Source of the DNA: Nocardioides panacisoli
GTDB taxonomy: Bacteria; Actinomycetota; Actinomycetes; Propionibacteriales; Nocardioidaceae
Direction: 5' to 3'
Assembly: GCF_019448235.1 (NCBI RefSeq)
Contig: NZ_CP080409.1
Coordinates: 1,922,001-1,986,000, forward strand
DNA length: 64,000 bases
Below the pieces are notes generated by a model. That model worked only from the letters and a program-made list of their open reading frames with translations, did not search any database and was not told the DNA's origin. A program made the position numbers and the translations under genes. Below are positions 36,853-45,764 of this stretch, piece by piece (within the stretch, counting starts at the first letter, position 1; each line of letters opens with the position of its first letter).

Positions 36853-37779
36853 TCACGGTGCGCCGGGGAGGTCCGCACCGAGCCAGCGCGCGCCGCACGG
36901 GTCGATCTCGACGGTGCGCGGGTCGTCGCCGTCGGGCGCCGCGGCGCTGCGGTGGATCCGGATCTCCAGCGGTGAGTCGCTGAGCACCTCGGCCAGGCCC
37001 TCGCCCCACTCGACCACGGTGACGGCGTCGTCCAGCTCCGCGTCGAGGTCGAGGTCGTCGAGCTCCACGCCGTCGTGGAGCCGGTAGGCGTCCACGTGCA
37101 CCAGCGCCGGCCCGTCGGTGAGCGAGGGGTGCACCCGGGCGATCACGAACGTGGGGGAGGTGACGTCGCCCCGCACCCCGAGCGCGGCACCGAGACCCTG
37201 GGTGAAGGTCGTCTTGCCGGCGCCGAGGTCGCCGCTGAGCACCAGCACGTCGCCGGCGCGCAGCACCGCAGCGGTGCGGTGCGCGAGGTCGCGCATGTCC
37301 TCGGCCGTGGGCACGGTGACGCGACGCGGCAGCGCGCGCACCATCTCGACGTACGGCGCGTCGCGGTAGGTCTCGCCGAAGCCCTGCCGGCGCCAGAACC
37401 GCAGCGTCGCGGGCAGCTCCTCCCGGGCGAGCACGGCGACCCGGTCGACGCCGTCGAGGGCGGCGGCCGCGTCCAGCGCCGCGGCGGCGAGCACCCGGGC
37501 GACGCCGCGGTCCTGCGCGTCCGGCACGACGCCGAACCGGCGCAGGTAGCAGGTCTCGCCCTCGGGGTCGAGGAGCACCGTGCCGACGGCGTCTTCCCCG
37601 CGGTGGGCCACCAGGCCCCCGCCGCGCTCGAGGCGGCGGCCGACCGTGGCGGCCGTCTCCCCCAGGGCGTCGGTGGGCGGGGTCAGCGTCGGGCGGTCCT
37701 CGAAGGCGGCGCGGATGACCGCCAGGACGGTGTCGGCGTCCTCCGGCCCGACCGGCCGGATGTGCAGGTCGGCGCTCAT
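36853..37779 (-). CDS. tsaE: GNAT acetyltransferase fused to TsaE ATPase
   Basis: One 308-residue frame contains a GNAT domain (about 5-149; VVPDAQDRGVARVLAAAALDAA and LRFWRRQGFGETYRDAPYVEM) followed by TsaE (about 152-308; Walker A GDLGAGKTT at 183-191, SPTFVI, HVDAYRL, VVEWGEG). TsaE drives turnover of the TsaB-TsaD complex in t6A synthesis. No stop or frameshift lies between the domains, so the fusion is real in this sequence. The acetyltransferase substrate is unknown. ATG 37779 forms ATGA with the alpha/beta hydrolase stop. A stand-alone TsaE is usually about 150-170 residues. Confidence 0.92.
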   Translation of the reverse strand: MSADLHIRPVGPEDADTVLAVIRAAFEDRPTLTPPTDALGETAATVGRRLERGGGLVAHRGEDAVGTVLLDPEGETCYLRRFGVVPDAQDRGVARVLAAAALDAAAALDGVDRVAVLAREELPATLRFWRRQGFGETYRDAPYVEMVRALPRRVTVPTAEDMRDLAHRTAAVLRAGDVLVLSGDLGAGKTTFTQGLGAALGVRGDVTSPTFVIARVHPSLTDGPALVHVDAYRLHDGVELDDLDLDAELDDAVTVVEWGEGLAEVLSDSPLEIRIHRSAAAPDGDDPRTVEIDPCGARWLGADLPGAP

Positions 37780-38864
37780 CGCGGCGACGTGGCGGTGGTG
37801 GCGGCCGTGATGAGCTGGTCCAGCTCGGCGTTGACCCGGTCGTGCTGCTCGAGGATCACCAGGTGGCCGGCGCCCTCGCACTCGGTCAGCCGGGAGCCCT
37901 CGATGCGTGACTGCAGCTTGCGGGAGTGCCCGATGGAGGTGACCCGGTCCGCGGTGCCGCACACGATGGTGGTCGGGACCCGGGAGAGCACGTCGACGAC
38001 GTCGAACTTGTCCAACGTCTGGAAGTGGCCGAAGAACTCCGCCACGACCTCGAAGGGCGTCGCCGCCAGCATGTCGTCGACGAACTCGACGTAGCGCTCG
38101 GGCACCCCGGCGCCGAAGGCGAACCGGTCCACCGCGACGGTCGCCAAGCTCGCGCCGACGCGGCGGGCGAGGTCGATCGCCCGGTGCCCGCGCCGCAGCG
38201 CCGACATCGCGCGTCGTGCCGGCGTTGCCGTCAGGTGGGCAGGCACCAGCGGCACGAGCAGTCGCGCCGGGTCGAGACCGCCCGCGGTGGTGCTGATGAG
38301 GCCGACTCCGACGATCCGGTCGCCGATCAGCTCCGGGTACTGCTCGGCGAAGGCCACGATCGACATGCCGCCCATGGAGTGGCCGACCAGGACCACCGGC
38401 CCCTCGGGCGCGGTGGCGTCGATGACGGCCCGCAGGTCCGCGCCGAGCTGGTCGATGGTGGCGTGGGCGCGATCGGAGCGTCCCGACCGGCCGTGGGACC
38501 GCTGGTCGTAGTAGACGGTGCGCACCAGGTCCCGGTAGGCGGCGCGCTGGAAGTGCCAGCAGTCCAGGTTGAGGCAGAAGCCGTGGACGAACACCACGGT
38601 CACCGGCGGCGTGGTGCCGTTGCCGCGCCAGGCGGACCGGACCCCGTTGAACGCGGCGTCCACCTCGTCGACCTCCACGTGGAGCGGTACGCCGTCATCG
38701 GCGACGACCGTGCGCGGCTCGGCGCGCAGCGCTCCGAAGGTGACGTCCTCCCCCGCCCGGCGGCCGATGGAGCGTCGCTGGCGCAGCACGCCGACCGTGG
38801 TGCCGGCGGCCGCGACGCCCAGGCCCGCCGCGATCGATCCCAGGATCCTGCCGCGCCGGCCCAT
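37776..38864 (-). CDS. Alpha/beta hydrolase with N-terminal membrane segment
   Basis: A 362-residue protein with a hydrophobic Gly/Ala-rich segment at about 7-27 (signal anchor) and an alpha/beta-hydrolase domain: oxyanion region VFVHGFCLNLDCW, nucleophile elbow GHSMGGMS, acid in CGTADRVTS and His in GAGHLVIL. It is likely an esterase or lipase facing the cell envelope. A hydrolase between alr and tsaE is a recurrent actinobacterial arrangement. It overlaps alr as TGATG and tsaE as ATGA, so it is translationally coupled on both sides. Confidence 0.88.
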   Translation of the reverse strand: MGRRGRILGSIAAGLGVAAAGTTVGVLRQRRSIGRRAGEDVTFGALRAEPRTVVADDGVPLHVEVDEVDAAFNGVRSAWRGNGTTPPVTVVFVHGFCLNLDCWHFQRAAYRDLVRTVYYDQRSHGRSGRSDRAHATIDQLGADLRAVIDATAPEGPVVLVGHSMGGMSIVAFAEQYPELIGDRIVGVGLISTTAGGLDPARLLVPLVPAHLTATPARRAMSALRRGHRAIDLARRVGASLATVAVDRFAFGAGVPERYVEFVDDMLAATPFEVVAEFFGHFQTLDKFDVVDVLSRVPTTIVCGTADRVTSIGHSRKLQSRIEGSRLTECEGAGHLVILEQHDRVNAELDQLITAATTATSPR

Positions 38865-40030
38865 CAGCTCTCCTCGCTCTCGGTGTGGTGCGTGTCGTGC
38901 GCACCGTCGGTGTCGATCCAGCGCCGCGGCACGCGGGTGCCGCCGATGCGGGTGACGATCTCGTAGTTGATCGTGTCGATGGCCGCCGCCCAGTCCTGGG
39001 CGGTCGGCGTACCGGCGTCGGGCTCGCCGAAGAGGACGACCTCGGTGCCGGGGGCGACGTCGTCGCCGTCGAGGTCGACCACGAACTGGTCCATGCACAC
39101 CCGGCCCCGGATGGGACGCCGCTTGCCGGCGACGCCCACCGTGGCGAGGTTGGAGGCGTGCCGGGGCACGCCGTCGCCGTAGCCCAGCGGCACGAGGCCG
39201 ACCGTCGTCGGCCGGTCGGCGGTCCAGGTGTGCCCGTAGGACACCGACGCCCCCGGTTGCAGGTGCTTGACCATCGCGAGGTGGGTCCGCACGGTCATGG
39301 CCGGGCGCAGCCCGATGTCGGCGGTGTGGCCCGGCGCGGGGTCCTGGCCGTAGAGCGCGATGCCGCAGCGCACGGCGTCGTAGCGCGCACCGGGGCGCAG
39401 CAGGGTCGCGGCGGAGTTGGCGAGGTGGCGCACCTCCGGGTCGAGCCCGGCGGCCGCGGCGGCGGACAGCGCGTCGTCGAAGACCGCCTGCTGCTGGTCG
39501 TTGGCGGGATGGTCCGGCTCGTCGCTGCAGGCGAAGTGGGACCAGATCCCGGTGATGCGCCACAGGCCCGCGCGCTCGCCCTCACGGGCCCGCTCGAACA
39601 GCCGCGGCCAGTCCGCGGGCACGGCGCCACCGCGCCACAGGCCGGTGTCGACCTTGAGCTGCACCCGTGCGGGCGTGTCGGTCACGCCGGCGGCGATCGC
39701 GTCCAGTTGCTCGACCGAGTACGCCGTCACGTCGATCCCGGCGGCGACGGCGTCGGCGTAGTCCTCCCCCGGCACCGCGAGCCAGCACAACAGCGGCCCG
39801 GTGTCACCGGCCGCCCGCAGCGCGAGGGCCTCGTCCTGGGTGGCGGTGGCGATCCAGTCCGCTCCGCCCTCGCGGGCGGCCCGGGCCGCGGGCACCATGC
39901 CGTGGCCGTAGCCGTCGGCCTTCACCACCGCGATCAGCGGCACGCCCGCAGTCGCGCGCAGCAGGCGCGCGTTGGCGCGGATCGCCGCCGCGTCGACGAC
40001 GATCTCGGCGCGCTCAGCTCGCTGGTCCAC
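38864..40030 (-). CDS. alr: Alanine racemase
   Basis: PLP enzyme giving D-alanine for peptidoglycan. The 388 residues have the PLP lysine K37 in VVKADGYGHG, the catalytic tyrosine in SYGHTW, the VDTGLWRGG motif (VDTGMxRxG in most homologues) and the C-terminal beta domain with GRVCMDQFVVDL. GTG 40030 is the first possible start at the conserved N-terminus. nnr ends 12 nt upstream, so the two may be co-transcribed; the hydrolase gene follows with a 1-nt overlap. Confidence 0.96.
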   Translation of the reverse strand: MDQRAERAEIVVDAAAIRANARLLRATAGVPLIAVVKADGYGHGMVPAARAAREGGADWIATATQDEALALRAAGDTGPLLCWLAVPGEDYADAVAAGIDVTAYSVEQLDAIAAGVTDTPARVQLKVDTGLWRGGAVPADWPRLFERAREGERAGLWRITGIWSHFACSDEPDHPANDQQQAVFDDALSAAAAAGLDPEVRHLANSAATLLRPGARYDAVRCGIALYGQDPAPGHTADIGLRPAMTVRTHLAMVKHLQPGASVSYGHTWTADRPTTVGLVPLGYGDGVPRHASNLATVGVAGKRRPIRGRVCMDQFVVDLDGDDVAPGTEVVLFGEPDAGTPTAQDWAAAIDTINYEIVTRIGGTRVPRRWIDTDGAHDTHHTESEES

Positions 40031-40042
40031 CCGGCGATCCTG

Positions 40043-41428
40043 TCACGGCAGGGCGCGCAGCACCGCAGGCACGGCGCGCGCGACGTCGCTGGCCACCAGC
40101 GGGCCACCGCCCGACGCCGCCGTCGCTGCGGCGCCGTGCAGCCACGACCCGACCGACGCCGCGTCGTAGGGCGCGAGACCGCCGGCGAGCAGGGCACCGA
40201 TGAGGCCGCCGAGCACGTCACCGGCGCCGGCCGTGCCCAACCAGGGCGTCCCGGCGAGGGTGACGCGGGTGGCGCCGTCCGGCGCCGCCGTGACCGTACG
40301 CCGCCCCTTGAGCAGCACCACGGCGTCCAGCTCGCGCGCGGCCCGGCGCGCGTGGTGCAGCGGTCGCGCCTCGATCGCCTCGCGGGACTCCTCCAGCAGT
40401 CGGGCGAGCTCCCCGGCGTGCGGCGTGAGGACGGCGGCCGTCCCGCGCACCCGGTGGGCGTGCTCGAGGGCGTCGGCGTCCACGACGAGCGGCACCCCGT
40501 CCTCGCAGGCCTCCTCCAGTGCGGTGCCGGCCGTCCCGGCACTGCCGGATCCGACGACCCAGGCCTGGACCCGGCCGTTGCCGACGACTTCGGGGTGTGC
40601 GCCACGGACGCGGTCGGCGACGACCTCCGGTCCGACGTAGCGCACCATGCCGGCCAGCCCGGTGGCCGCGCCCGCGACACTGAGCAGGGCGGCGCCCGGG
40701 TAGAGGTCGGAGCCGGCGCGGACGCCGACGACGCCGCGGGTGTACTTGTGGGCGTCCGGGGCCGGGCGCGGGACGAGCGCGGCGACGTCGGACGGTTGCA
40801 GGGCCTCGACGTCCGGCGCAGGCAGGTCCAGGCCGAGGTCGACCAGCTGCACGGCACCGCACGCCCACGCCGCCGGGTCCGCGAGGTGACAGGGCTTGTG
40901 GGTGCCGAAGGTGACGGTGAGGTCGGCGACGACGTGGGGACCACTGACCTCACCGGTGTCGACGTCGACGCCGCTGGGCGTGTCCACGGCCACCACCGGG
41001 ATCCCGGCCACGGCCTCGACGGCGCTCGCGGCATCCTCGCGCAGGCCACCGCGGCCGCCGATGCCGACGATCCCGTCGATGACCACGTGCCAGTCGTCGC
41101 GGAGCGTGGCGGGCGCCCGGTCCCGGACCCGGCCGCCGGCAGCACGCAGGGCTGACAGCCCCCCGGCGTGGGCGCGCTCGGAGAACAGCCACGCCTCGAC
41201 CAGGGCGCCGCGGCGCGCGAGTCGGGCGCCGGCGTACAGCGCGTCGCCGCCGTTGTCACCCGAGCCCACCAGCAGCAGCACCCGACGGCCGTAGGCGCCG
41301 CCGAGGAAGTCCACCACCGCGTGGGCGAGACCCGTGGCGGCACGGTCCATCAGGGCGCCCTCGGGCAGGCGTGCGAGCAGGTCGTCCTCCGCGGCGCGCA
41401 CCGCCGCGACGTCGTGGGCGTGCAGCAT
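40043..41428 (-). CDS. nnr: Bifunctional NAD(P)H-hydrate epimerase/dehydratase
   Basis: Repairs hydrated NAD(P)H. The 461 residues combine an N-terminal YjeF_N epimerase domain (about 1-205; VGSGDNGGDALYAGARLA, VDGIVGIGGRG, VDTPSGVDVDTG) and a C-terminal ADP-dependent dehydratase domain (about 215-461; LTPHAGEL and the catalytic GTAGAGDVLGGLIGALLA). ATG 41428 has GGGAGGAC upstream, so the longer frame to 41545 is rejected. acpS is 28 nt upstream. Confidence 0.95.
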   Translation of the reverse strand: MLHAHDVAAVRAAEDDLLARLPEGALMDRAATGLAHAVVDFLGGAYGRRVLLLVGSGDNGGDALYAGARLARRGALVEAWLFSERAHAGGLSALRAAGGRVRDRAPATLRDDWHVVIDGIVGIGGRGGLREDAASAVEAVAGIPVVAVDTPSGVDVDTGEVSGPHVVADLTVTFGTHKPCHLADPAAWACGAVQLVDLGLDLPAPDVEALQPSDVAALVPRPAPDAHKYTRGVVGVRAGSDLYPGAALLSVAGAATGLAGMVRYVGPEVVADRVRGAHPEVVGNGRVQAWVVGSGSAGTAGTALEEACEDGVPLVVDADALEHAHRVRGTAAVLTPHAGELARLLEESREAIEARPLHHARRAARELDAVVLLKGRRTVTAAPDGATRVTLAGTPWLGTAGAGDVLGGLIGALLAGGLAPYDAASVGSWLHGAAATAASGGGPLVASDVARAVPAVLRALP

Positions 41429-41456
41429 GGGTCCTCCCGGCCTGTGCCTGGTCCGT

Positions 41457-41810
41457 CTAGTCCTCGGCGACCACCATCGCGGTCGCCACCCCACCGTCGT
41501 GGGAGAGCGAGAGGTGCAGGCGCTGCACGCCCAGCTCGTGGGCACGTGCGGCGACGGTGCCCCGCACCTCGAAGTAGGGCTGCCCCGCCTCGGTGCAGTG
41601 GACCTCGGCGTCGTGCCAGGCGAGCCCGCCGGGTGCCCCCAGCGCCTTGGCGAGCGCCTCCTTGGCGGCGAACCGGGCCGCCTGGGACTCCAGCGACAGG
41701 GAGCACTCGGCCGGGGTCAGGAGCCGCGCCGCCAGGCTCGGCGTCCGCTCGGTGGACTCCCGGAACCGGTCCAGGTCCGCGACGTCGATGCCGATCCCGA
41801 CGACGGCCAT
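41457..41810 (-). CDS. acpS: Holo-[acyl-carrier-protein] synthase
   Basis: Transfers phosphopantetheine from CoA to acyl carrier protein. The 117 residues hold both Mg-binding motifs: [12 protein letters not shown] near the N-terminus and [13 protein letters not shown] in the middle. ATG 41810 is preceded by GAAGG; a GTG one codon earlier is possible. It follows glmS closely on the same strand, and nnr comes next. This clustering of glmS, acpS, nnr and alr is conserved in actinobacteria. Confidence 0.95.
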   Translation of the reverse strand: MAVVGIGIDVADLDRFRESTERTPSLAARLLTPAECSLSLESQAARFAAKEALAKALGAPGGLAWHDAEVHCTEAGQPYFEVRGTVAARAHELGVQRLHLSLSHDGGVATAMVVAED

Positions 41811-41820
41811 CACTCGGCCT

Positions 41821-43665
41821 TCACTCGACGGTGACGGACTTCGCCAGGTTGCGCGGCTGGTCGACGTCGTGGCCGAGCACCGTGGCCAGCTCGCAGGCGA
41901 ACAGCTGCAGCGGCACGACCGCGACCAGCGGCTGCAGCAGCACCGGCACCTTGGGCAGCAGCACCAGCTCGTCGGCGTAGGGGCGGATGGTCTCGTCGTC
42001 GGACTCGACCAGGCAGATGGTGCGGGCGCCGCGTGCTCGCACCTCCTGGATGCCGCTGATCATCTTGTCGTGGAGCTGGTCGCGGCCCCGTGGCGGCACG
42101 ACGCACAGCACGGGCAGGCCTTCCTCGATCAGCGCGATCGGGCCGTGCTTGAGCTCGCCCGCGGCGAAGCCCTCGGCGTGGAGGTAGGCCAGCTCCTTGA
42201 GCTTCAACGCACCTTCCAGCGCGACCGGGTAGCCGGCGTGACGCCCGAGGAACAGCACCGAGCGGGTGTCGACGTGCGCGCTGGCCAGGTCGTAGACGGC
42301 GTCGGCCCGCTCGAGCACGGTGGCGATGTGGTCGGGCATCTGCTCGAGCTCGGCCATGATCTGGTCGATCTCGTCGCCGAACCGGGTGCCCTTGGCCTGG
42401 GCCACGTAGAGCGCGAGCAGGTAGCAGGCGATCAGCTGCGTGAGGAAGCCCTTGGTGGAGGCGACACCGATCTCGGGGCCTGCGTGGGTGTAGATCACCG
42501 CGTCGGACTCGCGCGGGATCGAGGACCCGTTGGTGTTGCAGATCGCCAGCACCTTGGCGCGCTGGTCGCGGGCGTGGCGGATCGCCTGCAGCGTGTCCGC
42601 GGTCTCCCCCGACTGGCTGATCGCCACCACGAGGGTGCCGGCGTCCACGATCGGGTCGCGGTAGCGGAACTCCGAGGCGAGCTCGACCTCCACCGGGGTG
42701 CGGGTCCAGTGCTCGATGGCGTACTTCGCCACGAGACCGGCGTAGAAGGAGGTGCCGCAGGCGATGATGATCATCTTGTCGATGTCGCGGATCTCGCTGT
42801 CGTCCAGCCGCATCTCGTCCAACTGGAGGCGCCCGTCGACCCCGCGACGCCCGATGAGGGAGTCGGCCACGGCCCGTGGCTGCTCGAAGATCTCCTTGCG
42901 CATGAACCAGTCGTGGCCGTCCTTCTCCGCCGCCGAGAGGTCCCAGTCGACGTGGAAGCGGCGGGCCTCGACGGGCGTCCCCTGGAAGTCGGTGACGGTC
43001 ACCTCCTCGGGGGTGAGGACGACGACCTGGTCCTGGCCGAGCTCGAGCGCCTCGCGGGTGTGCTCGATGAAGGCGGCGACGTCGGAGCCGAGGAAGTTCT
43101 CCCCGTCGCCGATGCCGACGACCAGCGGCGAGTTGCGGCGCGCGGCGACCACGGTGCCGGGGTGCTCCCGGTCCACGGCGACCAGCGTGAAGGCGCCCTC
43201 GAGGCGGCGGCAGACCGCCTGCATCGCGGCGGGGAGCGCGGCACCTCCGGCCACCTCGCGCTCCAGGAGGTGCGCGGCGACCTCGGTGTCGGTGTCGCTG
43301 ACCAGGTCGTGACCGTCGTCCTCGAGCTCCAGGCGGAGCTGGGCGAAGTTCTCGATGATCCCGTTGTGGACCAGCGCCACGCGGCCCTCCGCCCCGAGGT
43401 GGGGGTGGGCGTTGGCGTCGGTCGGCGGCCCGTGGGTCGCCCATCGGGTGTGACCGATCCCGACGTTGCCGACCGGCAGGGCGCTCTCGTCGAGCGCCTT
43501 CTCCAGGTTGGCGAGCTTGCCCGATCGCTTCGCGAATCCGAGGTTGCCGTCCACCACGACCGCGACGCCCGCGGAGTCGTATCCGCGATACTCCAGGCGT
43601 CGCAGCCCGTTGACGACGACATCCGTTGCCGACTGAGGCCCGGCGTAGCCGACGATCCCGCACAT
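41821..43665 (-). CDS. glmS: Glutamine-fructose-6-phosphate aminotransferase (isomerising)
   Basis: Makes glucosamine-6-phosphate, the first step to UDP-GlcNAc, with glmM nearby. The 614 residues begin MCGIVGYAG, where Cys2 is the glutaminase nucleophile after Met removal, which fixes the start at 43665. GHTRWATHG and the N-terminal domain run to about 225; two SIS sugar-binding domains follow, with [11 protein letters not shown] and [13 protein letters not shown], and the C-terminus ends [14 protein letters not shown] lies 8 nt before the start, slightly off the leaderless spacing. coaA is divergent. Confidence 0.98.
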   Translation of the reverse strand: MCGIVGYAGPQSATDVVVNGLRRLEYRGYDSAGVAVVVDGNLGFAKRSGKLANLEKALDESALPVGNVGIGHTRWATHGPPTDANAHPHLGAEGRVALVHNGIIENFAQLRLELEDDGHDLVSDTDTEVAAHLLEREVAGGAALPAAMQAVCRRLEGAFTLVAVDREHPGTVVAARRNSPLVVGIGDGENFLGSDVAAFIEHTREALELGQDQVVVLTPEEVTVTDFQGTPVEARRFHVDWDLSAAEKDGHDWFMRKEIFEQPRAVADSLIGRRGVDGRLQLDEMRLDDSEIRDIDKMIIIACGTSFYAGLVAKYAIEHWTRTPVEVELASEFRYRDPIVDAGTLVVAISQSGETADTLQAIRHARDQRAKVLAICNTNGSSIPRESDAVIYTHAGPEIGVASTKGFLTQLIACYLLALYVAQAKGTRFGDEIDQIMAELEQMPDHIATVLERADAVYDLASAHVDTRSVLFLGRHAGYPVALEGALKLKELAYLHAEGFAAGELKHGPIALIEEGLPVLCVVPPRGRDQLHDKMISGIQEVRARGARTICLVESDDETIRPYADELVLLPKVPVLLQPLVAVVPLQLFACELATVLGHDVDQPRNLAKSVTVE

Positions 43666-43734
43666 GGTCCTGCAGCCTACTTCTCCTGTGGGGCACGGGC
43701 TCATCGCCACGGCCGAACTGGAAGAATCCCCGCC

Positions 43735-44715
43735 ATGACGTCAGCGGAGGGCGCTCCCGGTACGCCTGCCGAGGCCCCGCGGGAGACCTCGCCGTACCTC
43801 AAGCTGGACCGTGCGACGTGGGCGGCGCTGGCCACCGAGACCGAGAGCCCGCTGACCCAGGACGAGGTCGTCGCACTGCGTGGCCTCGGGGACTCCCTGG
43901 ACCTCGACGAGGTGACGCAGGTCTACCTCCCGCTCTCGCGACTGCTGAGCCTGCGGGTGGAGGCCGCGGCGCGGCTGCACCGCGAGCAGGAGGAATTCCT
44001 GCACCGCCGGACGCCGCCCCGCACGCCGTTCGTCATCGGGTTGGCCGGGTCGGTCGCGGTCGGCAAGTCCACGGCCGCCCGCGTGCTGCAGCAGATGCTC
44101 GCCCGCTGGCCCGAGCACCCCAACGTGGCCCTGGTGACCACCGACGGCTTCCTCTACCCCAACGCCGAGCTCGAGCGTCGCGGCCTGCTCCAGCGCAAGG
44201 GCTTCCCCGAGTCCTACGACCGCCGCGCCCTGCTGCGCTTCGTGGTCGACATCAAGTCCGGCCGGGAGGAGGTGGAGGCCCCGGTCTACTCCCACCTGGT
44301 CTACGACGTCACCGACGAGAAGGTCCTCATCAAGCAGCCCGACATCGTCATCGTCGAGGGCCTCAACGTGCTCCAGCCCGCGCGGACGCGCGAGGACGGC
44401 ACCACGGGCCTGGGCCTGTCGGACTTCTTCGACTTCTCCGTCTACGTCGACGCGGCCACCAAGCACATCCGACGCTGGTACGTCGACCGCTTCCTCCGCC
44501 TCCGCGAGACGGCCTTCCGCGACCCGCAGTCCTACTTCGCCAAGTACGCCGACCTCTCCCGCGACGAGGCCGTGGCGGAGGCCGAGCGCATCTGGGACGC
44601 CATCAACGGACCCAACCTGGAGCGCAACGTGCTGCCGACGCGGTCCCGCGCGGCGCTGGTGCTGCGCAAGGACGACGACCACTCGGTCCGCTACGTCCGC
44701 CTGCGCAAGATCTGA
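43735..44715 (+). CDS. coaA: Type I pantothenate kinase
   Basis: Phosphorylates pantothenate, the first step to CoA. The 326 residues have SPYLKLDRATWAAL at the start, the P-loop GSVAVGKS (105-112) and VTTDGFLYPNAELERRGLLQRKGFPESYDRRALLRF, all diagnostic for type I. ATG 43735 starts the conserved region; the much longer in-frame extension to 41593 runs antisense through glmS and is not real. It is divergent from glmS and monocistronic. Confidence 0.97.
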   Translation: MTSAEGAPGTPAEAPRETSPYLKLDRATWAALATETESPLTQDEVVALRGLGDSLDLDEVTQVYLPLSRLLSLRVEAAARLHREQEEFLHRRTPPRTPFVIGLAGSVAVGKSTAARVLQQMLARWPEHPNVALVTTDGFLYPNAELERRGLLQRKGFPESYDRRALLRFVVDIKSGREEVEAPVYSHLVYDVTDEKVLIKQPDIVIVEGLNVLQPARTREDGTTGLGLSDFFDFSVYVDAATKHIRRWYVDRFLRLRETAFRDPQSYFAKYADLSRDEAVAEAERIWDAINGPNLERNVLPTRSRAALVLRKDDDHSVRYVRLRKI

Positions 44716-44722
44716 CCCGGTC

Positions 44723-44758
44723 CACGACCGGTGTGACGGCAGGGGCTGGTCGGTCGTG
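44723..44758 (+). terminator. Possible coaA terminator hairpin
   Basis: CACGACCG (44723-44730) pairs with CGGTCGTG (44751-44758) across a 20-nt loop, starting 8 nt after the coaA stop. There is no T-tract, so it is a weak call. The following AT-richer stretch (44770-44820) with TAGTCT at 44811-44816 probably holds the promoter of the next gene. Confidence 0.4.
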
Positions 44759-44852
44759 CGCGCACGACTGATGCCAAAATGACGGAAGTGAGAGACGGGA
44801 CAGGTGTTAATAGTCTACGCTTCACTCCGGCCCAGAACTTGGAGGACACGCC

Positions 44853-45737
44853 GTGCGAATCACAAAAATGCGGGGAGCGTTGTTTGCCGTCGCCCTGTCG
44901 ACCGCAGCAGCTCTCGCGGCGCCTGTCGCCGTCTCGGCCCCGGAGGCCGTCGGCGTCGATTCCTCGATCGCCACGGACGTGACCACCAGCATCTCACAGG
45001 GCGTGGAGTACCGTCCCGACATCGTCTACGGATCCGCCCGTGACCACACCGGCAGGCGGCAGCGGCTCGAGCTCGACCTGTGGCTCCCGCCCGAGAGCGG
45101 GACCCGCCGTCCGGCCGTCATCCTCGCCCACGGCGGTGGCTTCTACCGCGGCCACCGCAAGATGCGCCGGATCCGCGCGCTCGCCGAGTCCATCGCCGAG
45201 CGCGGCTACGTCACCGCCTCGGTGACCTACCGCCTGAGCCCGACCCGTCCGCGCCGTCCGCGCGGCGGCATGGGCCTGATCCACTCCCCCGAGGCCCGCG
45301 ACGCCCAGCACGACCTCCAGGCCGCCGTCCGCTTCCTCCGCAGCGAGGCGCGCGCCCTCAAGGTGGACCGTCGACGCATTGCGTTCCTCGGCACCAGCGC
45401 GGGCGGGATCGCAGCGCTCCGCGCGGCGTACCGGCCCTTCGACGCCGGTCGGAGCGGTCACCGCCGCTACCGGTCGACCGTCAGTGCCGTCGTGTCGCTG
45501 TGGGGTGCTGCCGACCGCCGGATGGTGCCGCGCAACGCGCCGCCGGTGCTGATGTTCCACGGTCGTCGCGACAAGGTGGTGCGCTTCCACCTCGCCCGCC
45601 AGACGTGCGCAACGACGCGCCACCGGGGGTCGACCTGCCGCAAGCGGTGGTGGGGGCGCGAGGGCCACTCGCCGTGGCACCGCACCGACGAGATCGTCCG
45701 CAAGACGGTGCGCTTCCTCGACCAGCAGCTCGCCTGA
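44853..45737 (+). CDS. Secreted alpha/beta hydrolase (esterase-like, BD-FAE type)
   Basis: A 294-residue protein with a signal peptide (about 1-29, MRITKMRGALFAVALSTAAALAAPVAVSA) and an alpha/beta-hydrolase domain: HGGGFYRGH oxyanion motif, nucleophile GTSAGGIAAL, acid in MFHGRRDKVVRF and His in GREGHSPWH. The HGGG motif places it with carboxylesterases and feruloyl-type esterases; the substrate is unknown. GTG 44853 has GGAGGA at good spacing; an ATG five codons on is the alternative. It stands alone between coaA and the convergent glmM. Confidence 0.82.
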   Translation: MRITKMRGALFAVALSTAAALAAPVAVSAPEAVGVDSSIATDVTTSISQGVEYRPDIVYGSARDHTGRRQRLELDLWLPPESGTRRPAVILAHGGGFYRGHRKMRRIRALAESIAERGYVTASVTYRLSPTRPRRPRGGMGLIHSPEARDAQHDLQAAVRFLRSEARALKVDRRRIAFLGTSAGGIAALRAAYRPFDAGRSGHRRYRSTVSAVVSLWGAADRRMVPRNAPPVLMFHGRRDKVVRFHLARQTCATTRHRGSTCRKRWWGREGHSPWHRTDEIVRKTVRFLDQQLA

Positions 45738-45764
45738 GCAGCGGCCGCGGCCGGCGCGGGTGCG

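Noticed and set aside
41593-43734. In-frame extension of coaA to a 1040-residue protein
   Set aside because: The extension is antisense to glmS and acpS; CoaA homology begins at the ATG 43735.
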